Positions 1-12,839 of a stretch of 60,000 nucleotides of DNA are shown in pieces. This DNA comes from Liolophura sinensis (taxonomy: Eukaryota; Mollusca; Polyplacophora; Chitonida; Chitonidae), in assembly GCF_032854445.1 (NCBI RefSeq), contig NC_088304.1, positions 30,885,732-30,945,731 on the forward strand, given 5' to 3'. The translations under genes and the position numbers were made by a program. The notes beneath the pieces are model-generated. The model had not been told where the DNA came from and made no database searches. It worked only from the letters and a program-made list of their open reading frames with translations. The first letter of the stretch is position 1; each line of letters opens with the position of its first letter.

Positions 1-2434
1 ACATGAAATTCGCTCGAAGTGGCCGTCACATCTAGATTGGATCAAGGGAGAAAGCGAAATAGATCCTATCTTGTTTAGATGTAATATGATCTCGCTTAGA
101 ACTGGAAGTCGATGAGGTTTAAGCCTGAGAGATGGTAGCGTGACCAATGCGTTAAACAGTAGGCATGCCCCATACACAAAAAATGTGTGTTTCAGTTAAC
201 TCTATGAATCAGTATGCTACAAGGGAGATAACTTTTAAAATTGCCTATGCCTCAAACCCCAGTGAATCAGTGTTACCGCGTAATGTTTTCCCAAGTGTTT
301 TATTTTAACTTTTCAGCATCCACACAAAAATCATTAAAATCTTTTGTAATGGTCAGAGCTGACTCTGCAAAACATGTCATGTTTCAGGGAGCTCAAATTT
401 ATATATGCCATTCACTCACTCGCTTTCTTGTCCATCATCAAAAACCACAATGACTGCCGATTTTAAAATTTTCAGAGAAAAGACAACACTAGACCAACTG
501 TATATATGTATAAACATTGTACTCCATATCAAGTTTATAAAAATATATTTTATTTTTATGGCATTGAGTAACCGAGATATCGGAGTTCAAAAATGACAAC
601 ATTGGGCACTTTGAGAAAATGGAAATCATACTATCAGTTTTTACCAGTAATGCGCTAGATACATGTATTTCTATAACCAGAGAGCGGAGCTGTTTCCGCT
701 GACGTCAGCCGAAACCTTTTCCCCCTTTTAGCTATTTGTACTTACTTTGCGAGTGACGTGCCATCGTGTTTCCAGTTTCTCTAAAATGGCGCCTGGTTTC
801 TTAAGAATTCTTTATTAAATGTTGATTTATAGAGGTACCAACCAGTTCAGAACAAAATTATTGTGGCTGTTTAGATCTTTTTCCACCCGTCTTCCAAAAT
901 AACTAAGATTCAATCATTTGTTGTCTTTTTCTTAAGTATTTTTCCTTACTGAAGACTCGGCCTCTCGTTTATGACCTAACACCTCGGCCTTTGCACTGCG
1001 GCCGCAAAAATAACCTCAACAAAATCCCGATTAACTGTGAGGGTTTCTTTTTCTAACACTTTCTCAAATATGCATTCAAATATTTCGTAAAGTGTGACTA
1101 GATTTTGGACCACATTACCGGTTTAAACATGATAAGGCTTGCTTAGTCACTAGTCACTGCACCGAGTTAAACCTGCATATTGATTCAGATAATCGCCATT
1201 TCATACGGGTCGGCTTGATGCTAAACCAACTAAACGGTCTTAAACATGTATATAGCATAAAAGCAGTGTTTGATGAGATACTTCGTCCCGGGTCTTGCTG
1301 ACACAGTAAACACTTGTGGGGTTATCGAGGTCTCCGTATCCAGATGCTTCTGGAAATGAAGGCCGTGATGAAAGCGGTTTTCTGATAGAGTATTTGCTCA
1401 TCTGAATTATTAATCATGATACGTATAATATAGAGCATGCAGATATCTTTATTTTATGAATAGAGGTTATGTTATAGTATTCAGCTACAATCGATTGTTT
1501 TCTGAGCACGTGCTTGTGACAGGATACTTCATACACTGTATTATCCGCAACTTTCTCACGTTTACGAATGACCATTGAAAAGTCTAGTTGACCTTGGAGA
1601 ACGTCCTTAACAGCTGCTTTTAAGAGACAATAATCCGGAGACACAACCTTTTTTTAAAATCCAGTCACATTGACCTATTTTTTTCCTACCTTGCCTTATG
1701 TTGTTTAAGGCCACAAGATGGCGGCCAGTTTTGTGGGTGGACGCAGTTTGCATTTGTTACATACATCTAGGTTACACTGGTGGGAGGAAAATGATGTATG
1801 GCAAACGTAAGACAAGAGAACGCCCTCCGGAATTTGTTGTCAACACGGAATCGAGAACAATGACAGCAAGGGAATCTTGAAAAATCCCTACCTGGCAAAT
1901 GGGACCAGTTTGGTCATAATCAATATTTCTGACGTTTGCCTGTCCTGCTTTCCGACTATAGGTGCATGCTGGGACTAATATAATAAATATTAGTAATATT
2001 AATCCCAGGTGCATCATGCAAGAGTTAATAAAAATTGGGGGCTTTTTTCTTTTTTTTTTTTTTTTTGGCTTTTTTTATCTTTACAAGTTGATAAGCTGGT
2101 GACGTAAACATAGCTATTTAAAATAAACCTGGGCGACCAACGAAAACGACCGCACTATCACTTAAGTCGTAATTAGTAAATGACGGTTCGCATGTGCTGA
2201 CATCTTCAGCTTAATATATTCTGTCGATTTCAAGGTATACTATAAAATCTGTTTAGCGCAACTAGCATCAACGATGAACAATCCAGTTGTGGTAGCCTAG
2301 ACGCGTGATTTGACGACGGAAAGCAAGATCTCAAATGGAGCTCCTGGATGCTTTCCATTTCGTCTTCCCCTGGTGTTGTTGAGGTGAAAGGAGAGGATAT
2401 ATCTGCAGGCCATGGTGTGTGCAATTTTATAAAT
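1..2434. other. Intergenic, no supported feature
   Basis: AT-rich sequence with a poly-T run at about 2047-2066 and the word CAAGGGAGATAACTT at 220-234. The minus frame at 1414-1644 has no splice context or domain I recognise. Confidence 0.6.
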
Positions 2435-2436
2435 TA

Positions 2437-2707
2437 CACTGAGAGAAAAGTTTGGGTCAACTGACTAACAAATCTGAGTAATTCTGCAATAGAGCTAATT
2501 CGACTGAGAAAACGGAATCGTATCACCTGATCAACTGAGTCAAGAGACTCATCTGATTATACTTTGACTCATTCAGTTAGTGGGAAACTCACAGGAGTCA
2601 ACCATGACTCAACTAACATAATATGACTCGGTTTTCAGGGTCGAATTAGCGCCATAGCATCACTCAGGACATTTCTGAGTCAGATGACCCAAACTTTTCT
2701 CTCATTG
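2437..2707. mobile_element. Tc1/mariner-type MITE with about 30-bp inverted termini and TA duplication
   Basis: Left end CACTGAGAGAAAAGTTTGGG pairs with the inverted right end CAATGAGAGAAAAGTTTGGG, and pairing continues inward through TCA-CTGACT. TA at 2435-2436 and 2708-2709 flanks it. 271 bp, no reading frame: a non-autonomous DNA transposon. Confidence 0.82.
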
Positions 2708-3454
2708 TAGGAAAGGCTGCATGGATAGAGGAAACATGCAGACGAGAAGGTAGGACATTTCCAAGGACATCAAAGCGCAATGGGAAACAAGCAAGCAGAG
2801 AGTGGCTCGAGTGGCCGTCGATCGACAGTCCATCTCCCCGCATGTTTGTTCGTTGATGTAATTACACATACTACACATTATAGATGTCAGAATGGCCTCA
2901 GAAAGTTTATTATACCATGTATCCTTATATCAGTAAGAAGTTGAACTTGTTTTTCTTTAAAATGTTGTGCCATGGAATATGGAATTTTTAACATAGACAC
3001 ATTTGTTCCGAACAAAACAGAACAGAATGGTGAAAACGCATCCTTAATATGAAAACAATGTATTGATACATCTACATGTACATACAGATGTGATTTCCTT
3101 TATTATGTGGTAATCCAAATGTTACCAGACTAAGTAAAACCACATCAAGATCAGATATATGGTGTCTATGTTTATTGTTTATCTAACATTCCCATCTTGT
3201 TAAAGCAGATGTTTGATTTAAGGTCATGTGTTGCAATATATATTTCCTCACACTACCTTATGGTAAATCGTCATAAAAGAGACTTTTTGTCCGCAGCTTT
3301 CATTAGAGCCCTTACTCTCTGTACATAGGGGTGGACATAAAACCTGGTGTACATTCCCTTTCTTATGCCTTGGTGACAATTTATGTTGATCAGCAGTGCT
3401 CATATGACTGGTTGCCCAGTCTAAAGACCACTTTGTCTTTATATATAATCTATA

Positions 3455-3590
3455 CGGTGTGCACGTCGCTTTGTAAAACGTGGGAAAGTTCATTAGCAAC
3501 TTGCCAAAAGTCGGTGGTTTACATCAGCCACTCCGATTTCCTCCACCCATAAAAAATCCTTGAGTGAGGTTCAACACGAATCAAATAAAT
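3455..3590 (+). mobile_element. Second SINE-like family (family 2), 3' part
   Basis: ACGTGGGAAAGTTCATTAGC, CTTGCCAAAAGTCGGTGG, GATTTCCTCCACCCAT and AATCCTTGAGTGAGG. The same block recurs at 18525, 19660 and 20480, with a family-1-like CTTGAGTA tail. Confidence 0.68.
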
Positions 3591-3767
3591 ACATAAACCT
3601 GGCACACTCAGCGTAAATCAACCGTACAGGTGTATAATACTGCTTGGCCATGCCATTTCTCTTTCATGTTTTCATGGAGTGCCTAGTTATTTCAGCTACA
3701 GGTGTCAGGAAGAACATTTAAACAGTAACCAGTACAATTATTAAGTTTAGTTTAGGGAATTTTTTTG

Positions 3768-4128
3768 CTTGCTCTCATTGTGACAATAAGTGGTACTCTC
3801 ATTGTGACAATAAGTGGTACTCTTATTGTGACAATAAGTGGTACTCTCATCGTGACAATAAGTGGTACTCTCATTGTGACAATAAGTGGTACTCTCATTG
3901 TGACAATAAGTGGTACTCCCATAGTGACAATAAGTGGTACTCTCATTGTGACAATAAGTGGTACTCTCATTGTGACAATAAGTGGTACTCTCATTGTGAC
4001 AATAAGTGGTACGCTCATTGTGAAAATAAGTGGTGCGCTCATTGTGACAATAAGTGGTACTCTCATTGTGACAATAAGTGGTACTCTCATTGTGACAATA
4101 AGTGGTACTCTCATTGTGACAATAAGTG
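3768..4128. repeat. 24-bp minisatellite, about 15 copies
   Basis: Unit GGTACTCTCATTGTGACAAT plus AAGT. As 24 is a multiple of three and the unit has no stop, both strands show periodic reading frames (G-T-L-I-V-T-I-S on one, M-R-V-P-L-I-V-T on the other). No initiation context or splice structure suggests translation. Confidence 0.96.
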
Positions 4129-5000
4129 CATGGTACTACAAAGGTTATTCTTCCCTTTCACAGTTAATGAGGGCCACCTCTTCCACCAATCTCGAAAGTA
4201 AGTCTGAAAGTAAGCTAGCAACTTACCCAAGGACCTTGGTTTATCTCTGATTTTCTGCAACCATAATAAAACTGACCATCAACCATCGTACAAGTGAAAA
4301 TTTCTGAGTATGGTGTTCAAAAATCCATTAAAAAAAGAATCTAATACCCACTGATCAGTTCATAAGGTCAATAAATATTTGTGTGGCTTACAAGTTAATT
4401 TGAACTACCATATATCCTTGTCCTATTTTGATAATAACTAAACCGCATACATGTAAATGGACATACTATATCTGGAGAGTTACTCAATCTGAAAAAGGCC
4501 TTATCACCGTCACAACATTGTTTACATCCATACATTGTCTTAATATATTGAAAGGCCTAACTCTGACTGAAATTTTTCTTCTGTGTAGATGTAGTAAGAT
4601 GAACACTTAAGCTTTGAAAGACATGTATACCAAGATGTCAGATCTTGAGTTTTATTTTAAAAATGTTACAAAATGAAACACATTTCATTTAAAATTATCA
4701 CTGAGTTCATGTAATAAAATAATTTCTTGAACATAAGGAGCAAGATTTATTCACATAATTCATCAATGCCAAAGTCAATGACCTCTTGGTCCGGCGACCC
4801 ATAATCTGATGAACAAATGTCATCAAACATTTCTCGAAGATCTTTAAATCTTTCTGATGAGATAATGCAAGTGAATATTTGTTAGATAGGTTCAGTCAAA
4901 AGTCTTCTCGTCTCTCCTACAAATATGAACCCCTTTCCTATAATTGAACTTGCCACCGGCAATATCCTGGAATTCAATGTCATACCTAAAATACGCTACA

Positions 5001-5226
5001 TTTATTTATTTATTTATTTAATTATTTGATTGGTGTTTACGCCGTACTCAAGAATATTTCATTTATACGACCCGAGGGAACCGGGGTAGAGCCCGGGGGA
5101 AACCCACGAGCATCCGCAGGTTGCTGGCAGACCTTCCCACGTACGGCCGGAGAGGAAGCCAGCAAGAGATGGACTTGAACTCACAGCGACCGCATTGGTG
5201 AGAGGCTCCTGGGTCATTACGAAGAC
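5001..5226 (-). mobile_element. SINE (family 1)
   Basis: TTTA-rich tail, then TTTACGCCGTACTCAAGAAT, body and B-box region as far as GAGAGGCTCCTGGGTCATTA. A short deletion after ATACGAC removes the CGGCCAGCATTATGG part. The A box is missing. Confidence 0.88.
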
Positions 5227-7389
5227 ACGCTATAGGTATGCCTCTCTTGTTTAAAGCTTTCACCTGAGACTTTATAATAAAGGCTCTTTTTCTTTCTTTT
5301 TTGCAGCTCTTTTTATTCCGAATTTGTGACAAACAATGACCTCAGCTTTCCTTAATTTCGATCGTGTTCCTTATACATCATCTTATTCCTGTGAGTTTTG
5401 GGTTGATGATGAATATTAATGAAGACACACCCCCACTTCAAAGAAATGAAAAATGTCTTTTGCGAAGGGTTTTTTTCTCGTGCATTGTTCATTGGTTAAC
5501 ACTGATTACATCACTGACTACTTCAATCAGAATATGCCGGGTATTTCGAGAGACCGCCCAACCGCTGGTAGGTTAGGACGCTCTGGCGTGGAGAGACTAC
5601 CCAGGACGGTATAGAGCACGATCCTGTCATGTTGAAAAACTGTAGAAATATCGCGAAGCTATTTGAAAAACTGTAGTTTAAAAGTCTTCATGGCAGTTGA
5701 CAATGATTGATTCGTGGCCACAGTATGACCCGATCAATAAGAAGATTAACACAGAGTTAGATAACAGCTGTGTCCATAAAACAAGCCTTACCTTGATTTG
5801 CGGCCACCAGTAACTAATTCTATAACTATTATCATGTCGCTTTTCATGCCATCAAGGAGCATAACTCTTCAGTCTACGGAGGAATGAAGTGATGGGAACG
5901 TGTTCCGGTTTATAGAAAAAAAGTAACCTTATATTTCTGTTGTCTTCGACGCGTTGACATCTGGACACAAAATTTAAATATTTGCGACAAGTAACACTTG
6001 TTTAAATTGTGTGATAGACACAGCATTTTTAATGTTAATAGAGATCAAGTTATAGAATTATTAAAAATAGAAAAAGGGATGGATTCAATATTTCGCTAGT
6101 TTTGTACTTCAGTTTTTCTCTGACGATGAATTGCATGTCAATAAATCGACCAATCAAACAGCAGTGTAATGCAATACAATTCTACAAAATGCAGTGAAAA
6201 ATGTATAGGAATAAAATAGAAATTACCTAAGTTATAATAATGGTGGTTAGTTTACCGTTTTTGTAAATTTGGATTTGCCGCATCTGTAACAAAACAATTA
6301 AAGCTGTTACGTTGCTTACATCGATACCTGTGTCCAAGCATCAAGGCCCAGTTGAATGACAAATAAGAAAACACTGTCACAGCAATGCACTGAACTTATT
6401 TGCCATGATCGGAAGATTAAGCTTTGAAGAGATCTGTTTACCAACAGATAACAACACACGTAACAACGAATAGCTTTATTTAACTGTCGAAGTACATAGA
6501 CAATGGACAATTCAACACATTCAATCTGCATGCACAAATTGGAACATTATTTTCAAAAAATAGGCAATATTGACAAAAAGCATGACAAAAATGAAAAATA
6601 ATCAACTGGCTTTGAACCCCACACTACCAGATATCATATAAAATGCATTTAGTGCTGAAAACCACCAAAGCATCTTGATCGAGTTAGGCCTTAGCAATCA
6701 CCTCGCCTGGTTTAGTATGTACATTTTAGGTTGCTAAACACATTGTGTGAAATCACCCTATTCTCGTGTCCCATCTGGTTTGCCTGGGTTCAGTTCAGTT
6801 TTGAGAGCGGGCGAGGACAGAGTAGCATGTAGGTGACGGGAAATCTTAGGAGACTATAGAGATATAAACTTTTGGTCTAAATAGTTAGAAGGCATAAACA
6901 GTGTTGTGTGTTGTTTTCTTTGAAAAACACCAAAGCCATGGCGTACGGTGTCATAGTTACTTTTCTTTCCTAAAGCCCGTCTCTACCTTACGGGCATGTA
7001 AGGTCTAGACCTTAATAGAAATTGGAAACCGCGATATTTCTTTAACAATGACATTTGGCCTAATAAGAGTAACATGTTTTGGGCTCTTCATGACAAAAGG
7101 TACATATGTGGACTTACATTCCTGGTAGCACGTGGGTATGGAGGAATATCGTCGGGATTGTTGAGAATTACCCACGATGCATTGCGAAAAGGGCTGGCTT
7201 TACGTGCAAACATTGGAAATTGTCCGTTGATAACAGTGGAGAGGAGGGAGAGTTGTTCATTTCTCGGTTTGAGTGACAGGCGGCCGACCTATGGGGCTGG
7301 GTTACCTGCAGCACATGTATAGTGATACACAGTTACCTCCAAAGTCTGTGTTAAATGCACAGGCTTACATTTCTGTTTCTGTTGTAAGG
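5227..7389. other. Intergenic, nothing recognised
   Basis: Short frames only, none with domain or splice support. AGGTTAGGACGCTCTGGCGT near 5570 faintly resembles a tRNA-like SINE head but is not convincing. Confidence 0.55.
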
Positions 7390-8060
7390 TGGTGTAATTT
7401 AAAATTTAGAACGAGAAAACTATAGATCGTAGCTCTAATCCTTTGGCATGCACCAGAAACTACATGTCTTGGCCTACAATTTGGTGCAAGTCTCATATTT
7501 ATAACTTTCGCAGTTCTCGAGTTACAGTCCATTGAAATTAGGTGACTGGAAAACGTTATTAACCATATCTCAAAAAGTTACAAAGATATACACAATCCGA
7601 AAGCAGATTCGAAATCAGAGGTGCCAAATACACCAGAATGGATGAAAACATTATCAAACTTAGACACTTTTATGACGTCATAAGTTCGACCGATGGCGAG
7701 CTTCTATAGTTTTCAATGCATGTCCAAGATTTTTTCAAATTTTTTTTAACTGAGATCACTCTACAAGTATATCAAATTTCAGAAGAATCCGTTCTTTGGT
7801 TCTTGAGAAGAAGACTTTTAAAGGTTTTGATCAAAATCCAAGATGGCCACCATGTCATGGGACCAAAGTTAACCAAAAATAGCCAAAAATTGCCTCGTAA
7901 CGTTATTCCTAAAATCACCAAATTTCAAGACCATCGAATAAAAACTTTTCTTTTTGCAGCTCTTAAAGCTTTCAAAAAGCTTTCAAGAAAACTGAAGAAA
8001 AATACGATTTCAACAGGTGTTCCAGCACTGTGTGCATGGCCACCTAATTATTTATTAATA
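7390..8060 (+). repeat. Probable dispersed repeat (no gene)
   Basis: Phrases such as AAATTTCAGAAGAATCCG, TTGGTTCTTGAGAAGAAGAC and CCAAGATGGCCACCATGTCA resemble a repeat I have seen in many marine invertebrate genomes. The 127-codon frame at 7716 lacks recognisable domains. I have only this one copy here, so the call is from memory. Confidence 0.4.
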
Positions 8061-9008
8061 AAGTGTGATGAGAGTGAGATAACATACATATTTTTATGAT
8101 TATCATCAACAGCTTAGGTCAGATGGAATTCTATTTTCTTGGAAATTTCTTAAAAATCTTAGACGATCAATGAGTGTCTGTAGTCGAGAGCGCCAAAATG
8201 GCGGCGTGAACCACGCATGATTCCCCCTTGGCTGTTCACGTGACTGGTGGCTGACAAAGGCTGACGGCGTCGATATCAGCTGACTGATAATGGAGTCGCA
8301 CGAGAGATTAACTAGTTCATGAAGACGGGTGTATCGCGGATGAATTTGTTTAAATAGGGTCAACAACGCCTTTTCTGTGTTAACAGGCTTACTGCTCTGA
8401 TCATCTGTTGTTTCTCATCGAAACTCATCACAAACTGACACGTAGCTCCGTTCATAAAAGATGCCTCTCAACAACGAAGACAATCGATTGGAGGTTAGAG
8501 AAAAAAAACGCAGAAGATCTTTCTCCAGGTTTTATTAAATAGACTTACTTCCGAAATTGATATCAGGTACAAGACGTTCTGAATCAATTCGCCAACACAT
8601 TGTAAAATCACACGCATTTTCCTTTGAATTGGTTTAATCAGCCAACCAACAATTAAAGGTGTGATAAACCATTTATAATGAATCTAGATAAAAATCCAGT
8701 TGTCTCATCTCATGTCCATTAATCGATGTTTTCTTTTTTTTCTTTGATCTTTATATATGGGACCTGGGTGAGGGTTCAGGATCCCGGGAAAATGTCATCT
8801 ACCAACGCACCTGTTTTTCATCACGTGTTTTTTTCCCCATTAAATTGCCAATCATGTGTCCTGCAAATAAGGACAGTTGTACCCAAAGTTGTGTGTCCAA
8901 CACAATTATGATAACAAACAGGCCGGACAGATTTTCACTCATGTTTGATGAGACACGTGTTTATCTTCTTTTAAAGATCACTATAGATCGATTTGAACCC
9001 AGCTTTCA
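8061..9008. other. Intergenic, nothing recognised
   Basis: No coding signal and no clear repeat. Confidence 0.55.
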
Positions 9009-9248
9009 CTCAAAAAATAATCTCTTAATTTTAACAGGAAGTCTGTTGCCTGAGTGGTGCTAGAATGCATTCTGTTATTGTTCTGTTAAATATAACACAC
9101 ATATTCTACGAATTGATCATAAGGATTCAATTAGACTAACATGATATTATGTTAAATATTTAAGAATATTACGTCGTGTTAACAGAATACATTCTAGCAT
9201 CACTAATACGACAGACTTCCTGTAAAAATTAAGAGATTTATTTTATTC
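9009..9248. mobile_element. Hairpin MITE (family B), copy 1
   Basis: Left arm TCTCTTAATTTTAACAGGAA, GTCTGTTGCCTGAGTGGTGC, TAGAATGCATTCTGTTA. The right arm is its inverse (TAACAGAATACATTCTAGCA, ACAGACTTCCTGT, AATTAAGAGATTTATTTT). Arms are about 70 bp with a short AT-rich loop and no coding capacity. Confidence 0.85.
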
Positions 9249-9328
9249 TTGTTTCATGTTGGTGACTATTTTGCACTGGGTCAGGAGCAGTGGATTCTTC
9301 TGAGTATCGCAGGTTGTGATTTAATTTG

Positions 9329-9382
9329 GATCGATTGGTGTTTTACGCCGTACTCAAGAATATTTGACGTATACGACGGCTG
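9329..9382 (-). mobile_element. SINE (family 1) 3' fragment
   Basis: GATTGGTGTTTTACGCCGTA followed by CTCAAGAATATTTGACG and TATACGACGG. Only the 3' end is present. An oppositely oriented fragment follows at 9448. Confidence 0.8.
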
Positions 9383-9447
9383 ATTATTTTGAGAAGAAAT
9401 TGGGAAGAATGTTACAGAGCAGGTAAGGAGTTAACACAAGTCCACAC

Positions 9448-9567
9448 CAGTGCAGTCGCTTAGAGGTCTGCCAGCGACCTGTGGATGGTCGTCGGTTCCC
9501 TCGGGCTCTGACCGGATTCCTTCTACCACACTGTTGACTGCCGTGGTATAACTGAAATAAATAAATC
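9448..9567 (+). mobile_element. SINE (family 1) central and 3' fragment
   Basis: AGGTCTGCCAGCGACCTG, GGGCTCTGACCGGATTCC and an AAATA tail, diverged from the consensus. Inverted relative to the fragment at 9329-9382. Confidence 0.75.
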
Positions 9568-11657
9568 AAAAATTTAATCCAGTTTTTGCCAGTTGATATT
9601 TATGTCAACATTAACGGTATACATTTCAAGGGTCGATTTTCTTTTTAGTTTAATGATTGGTATTTTAATGATAATGCTACACTGAAGAATATTTCACTAA
9701 ATCCATGAGGTTCATGTTCATTAAGGCATTGGGTAAATCCACGGCAAGCGGCTAATGACCGTTCAAGTGTGACAAGGGAGATAAATGTGTTTGGAGTTTT
9801 GAATGAAGACAAGTGATTTTCACTCAACTTCAGGTATAACGCCACCATAACTATCCTCAGGGCGTTGTCCACAGCTCTGACTGCCACCGAGGCCCCAGGA
9901 ACAGTCGAGGTAGGGGAATATCCGCCGGAAAGTGGAAATTTATCATGCAGATCTGGCTTGTGATATGGATTTATCTGAAATTTTAAGCACCAACCTTGTT
10001 TTATGCGCATGCACATTTTCAGCTTTGCCGAGGAGGTTTATGTTATCACCGGCATTTATTTTGACTCTCTCTCAGCAACGTTGCAACAAAAATATGAAAA
10101 ACAGATGGACCAATGCATCAGTTGCATTTAAGTTGTTTGGGTGGGGTGAAGAGAGTGGATTGGGTGTAGAACAATCTAGACGAACGGTCCAGGAATTTAC
10201 AGCGCAAGTACCGCACCACTGCCAGGACCTCATCAATGAATTTAAGGCGCAAGTACCGCATCACTACCAGCACCTGCCAGATTTCACCTTCGGAGCCCGT
10301 GCTAAGCACTAAGGTTTGCTTAGGCACGAGCCCGTGTAATCTGTATTCATTAACAAAATTATTTCACGTGTGCGTTGGAATAACTTTCTGCATACTTTAG
10401 AGGACAAAAATGCACGTGTACCAAGTATTAATTGACACAATGGTTGAGGCGGAACTTTTGTTATTTCCAGCAAGGGCTATAAAGAGTATGCTGTTACATA
10501 TAGGACACAAATACAGAGTATTGTTTATATTGCTGGATTTGCACAAAGCTTTAGCTAACGTTTGTGAGGGCTTCGTCAGAGTGCCTTCAGATTCACCCAG
10601 GTGAAAACCTTTTCACCCATCTGTTTTTTCTTAACTTTTGTAACTTTTGAAAAGGTTTTCACCCAAGTGAGAAGGTTTTCACCCAGGTGGAATCTCACGT
10701 GATACCAAATGTCTCGTTCTGATCCACAGAAAGGCGGAAAATGGAGAATGAAATCATTTTGACTACAGATAAAACTTGTCTCAAAACGCTACGTTAAGCG
10801 GATTTACCATAGTAAAACATATCTCATTGTAATATGTTGCCATGGAAGTTAAACCAGGTGAAGTTTGCAAGTGATTTGTGTAAAATGTGCCCAGAGACCG
10901 AAAATCTAGATGGCCAAGCAATGTGAAACGTTTTATCTTACGACTGCAGCACCAAATTGAGGGCATGTCCGACTACAACATAACATTTGTTAATGTGTCG
11001 AAACTCTGTCCTAAGCTCAGCTCAATTTTCTGTGCCTATAACCCTGGCCATCATCGTGTGCGAACTGAATCGCATGTACAACACAATTCTCCAAAATAAA
11101 TGAAGTATCAAAACTCACTGTCAAAAAATATCATTTAAAAAATAAGTTTTAAATGCTTTGTAATCATCTACTCAGTCATAATGTATGCATCATAGAGATA
11201 TACAAAGTCAATCAAATGCCGACATGCCGGAGGATCCGGTCAGTAGGTATTTATAACCGGGGATTATTATAGGATTAATGTTCTCTGACACATCAAAGCT
11301 GTATAATCGACTACCTTTCACACCCGGCTGACGTTGTAGCTCAATTTTCACGTTAAAGCAAACCGTTCATATCCTCAGTGCATGCCCTCATAGAGCATGG
11401 CCGAGATTTGTGAGGTCTAATTTACGTGGTAACGATACAAATGGCATTTAATTCCATATACGCTCGTGTTAATTCCGCTCACGAAAATCCAGATGAAAGT
11501 TTCCTGGAAACTGTCACGTACAGACCCGACTGCATTGTTCTGTACTATTTTATACGCCGTTAGTTGCATTTGCATCATGATGGATGGAACACAATGTTAA
11601 ATAAGAATAATTTATTAATCCACAACAGAAACGCTCATTAAACAATTACATGCAAGT
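9568..11657. other. Intergenic, small repeats only
   Basis: Contains CAAGGGAGATA at 9773 and the short repeats listed at 10192 and 10598. Frames up to 126 codons lack recognisable domains. Confidence 0.55.
10598..10692. repeat. Short inverted and direct repeats
   Basis: AGGTGAAAACCTTTTCACCC and later GAAAAGGTTTTCACCCAAG, repeated as GAGAAGGTTTTCACCCAGGT. The first and second can pair as a hairpin. At 10192-10275 a separate ~47-bp block is duplicated (GCGCAAGTACCGCA twice). Confidence 0.7.
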
Positions 11658-11885
11658 TACACTCAAAAAATTAATCTCTTAATTTTAACAGAAAGTCTGT
11701 TTTCTGTTATTAAAACACAATATTCTGTTATATTCAACATATCCCGTTAGTCTGATATAATCTGCATGCTGAATTAACAGAATATGTGGTTTATATGTAA
11801 CAGAAAAATCTGCTGCTATAAAAGAATACATTCTAACATCACTCAGACAAAAGACTTTGTGTTAAAATTAATAGATTAATTTGTT
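11658..11885. mobile_element. Hairpin MITE (family B), copy 2
   Basis: ACACTCAAAAAATTAATCTC, TTAATTTTAACAGAAAGTCT, and inverted AAGACTTTGTGTTAAAATTA. Weaker pairing in the middle than copy 1. Preceded by TA and followed by TA. Confidence 0.8.
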
Positions 11886-12382
11886 TTAGTATAATATAAT
11901 AGAGTACAGCGTGAAGAGTAGTGTGATAGAAAATTGTCACAAGTAACTGGTAAAATCTGACGTCAGAGTTTATTCTAACTGTTCACGCAAATGTTTACAT
12001 TTGTTGTAGCAACTTACACATCTCCTAGCACGATGGGTTCAGCAGGAATAGACAAAAAATGCAGTGATGTTAATTTCAAAAGCATTGCTCTCGAGTTGCT
12101 GAAATGTTGTATTGTCATCACATTTAATAAACAGCGACATGAGAGCATTGTAAAAAGATCAAGCCTTGGGGTCTCTGATCTCTACATCTCGTTATCAGTA
12201 TATTTTCAAATGAATTTCGGGCTATGGTTGCAACAGTTTTAATAAGGGTGCAGGAACAGTTTCAAAAGTGAAGTTTTGCCCTAATTGAAACTGACCTGGG
12301 CATAAGTCCAGATAAAATTCTACCGCGACATTCACTGCCAATACGCTGTTGGATAACTGGACCCTGGAACTTCTTTGTGATT

Positions 12383-12520
12383 AGGTTATTTATTTGACTG
12401 ATGTTTTACGCCGTACTCAGGAATATTCCATTTATACGCCAGCGGCCAGCCTAATGGTGGGAGGAAACCGGGCAAAGCTCGGGGGAAACACACGACCATC
12501 CACAGGCTGCTGACAGACAG
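12383..12520 (-). mobile_element. SINE (family 1), 5'-truncated
   Basis: Tail, TTTTACGCCGTACTCAGGAA, GGTGGGAGGAAACCGGGCAA and CACGACCATCCACAGGCTGC. Ends at the CAGACAG segment. Confidence 0.85.
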
Positions 12521-12839
12521 TTATGCTTATAATTGTAGCCAAATACACCAATTACCAAATTAAAAGCGAACTGAGAATAACATTAAATCGACGTGTACAA
12601 TGTACAATTTAGTAACAGACGAATTTTGAAATATAGCAACTGTGACATTCGGAGTAGAGTATTAGCTGACTGAAACTTTTTGACATGTTTAAGTGACTGT
12701 TAGATGCATATAAGAAAACAGAAAGCTTAAGACGTCTATCTAGTTTCATTTGTGTCGGATCTATTAGCCATTGTGTACACAGACTTGCCACTGATTAGAT
12801 CAGAAGAAACACCTGGTCACATCTTTAACATACTAAAAC

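Larger units (their letters stand above)
2710..5000. other. Intergenic apart from the family 2 repeat (3455) and the 24-bp array (3768)
   Basis: I see no gene, RNA or further element in the remainder. Confidence 0.6.

Noticed and set aside
1414-1644. 76-codon minus frame with a fairly protein-like composition
   Set aside because: No convincing splice sites or recognisable motif; could be a decayed exon but cannot be supported.
3752-4250. 161- and 120-codon frames on opposite strands
   Set aside because: 24-bp minisatellite with no stop on either strand.
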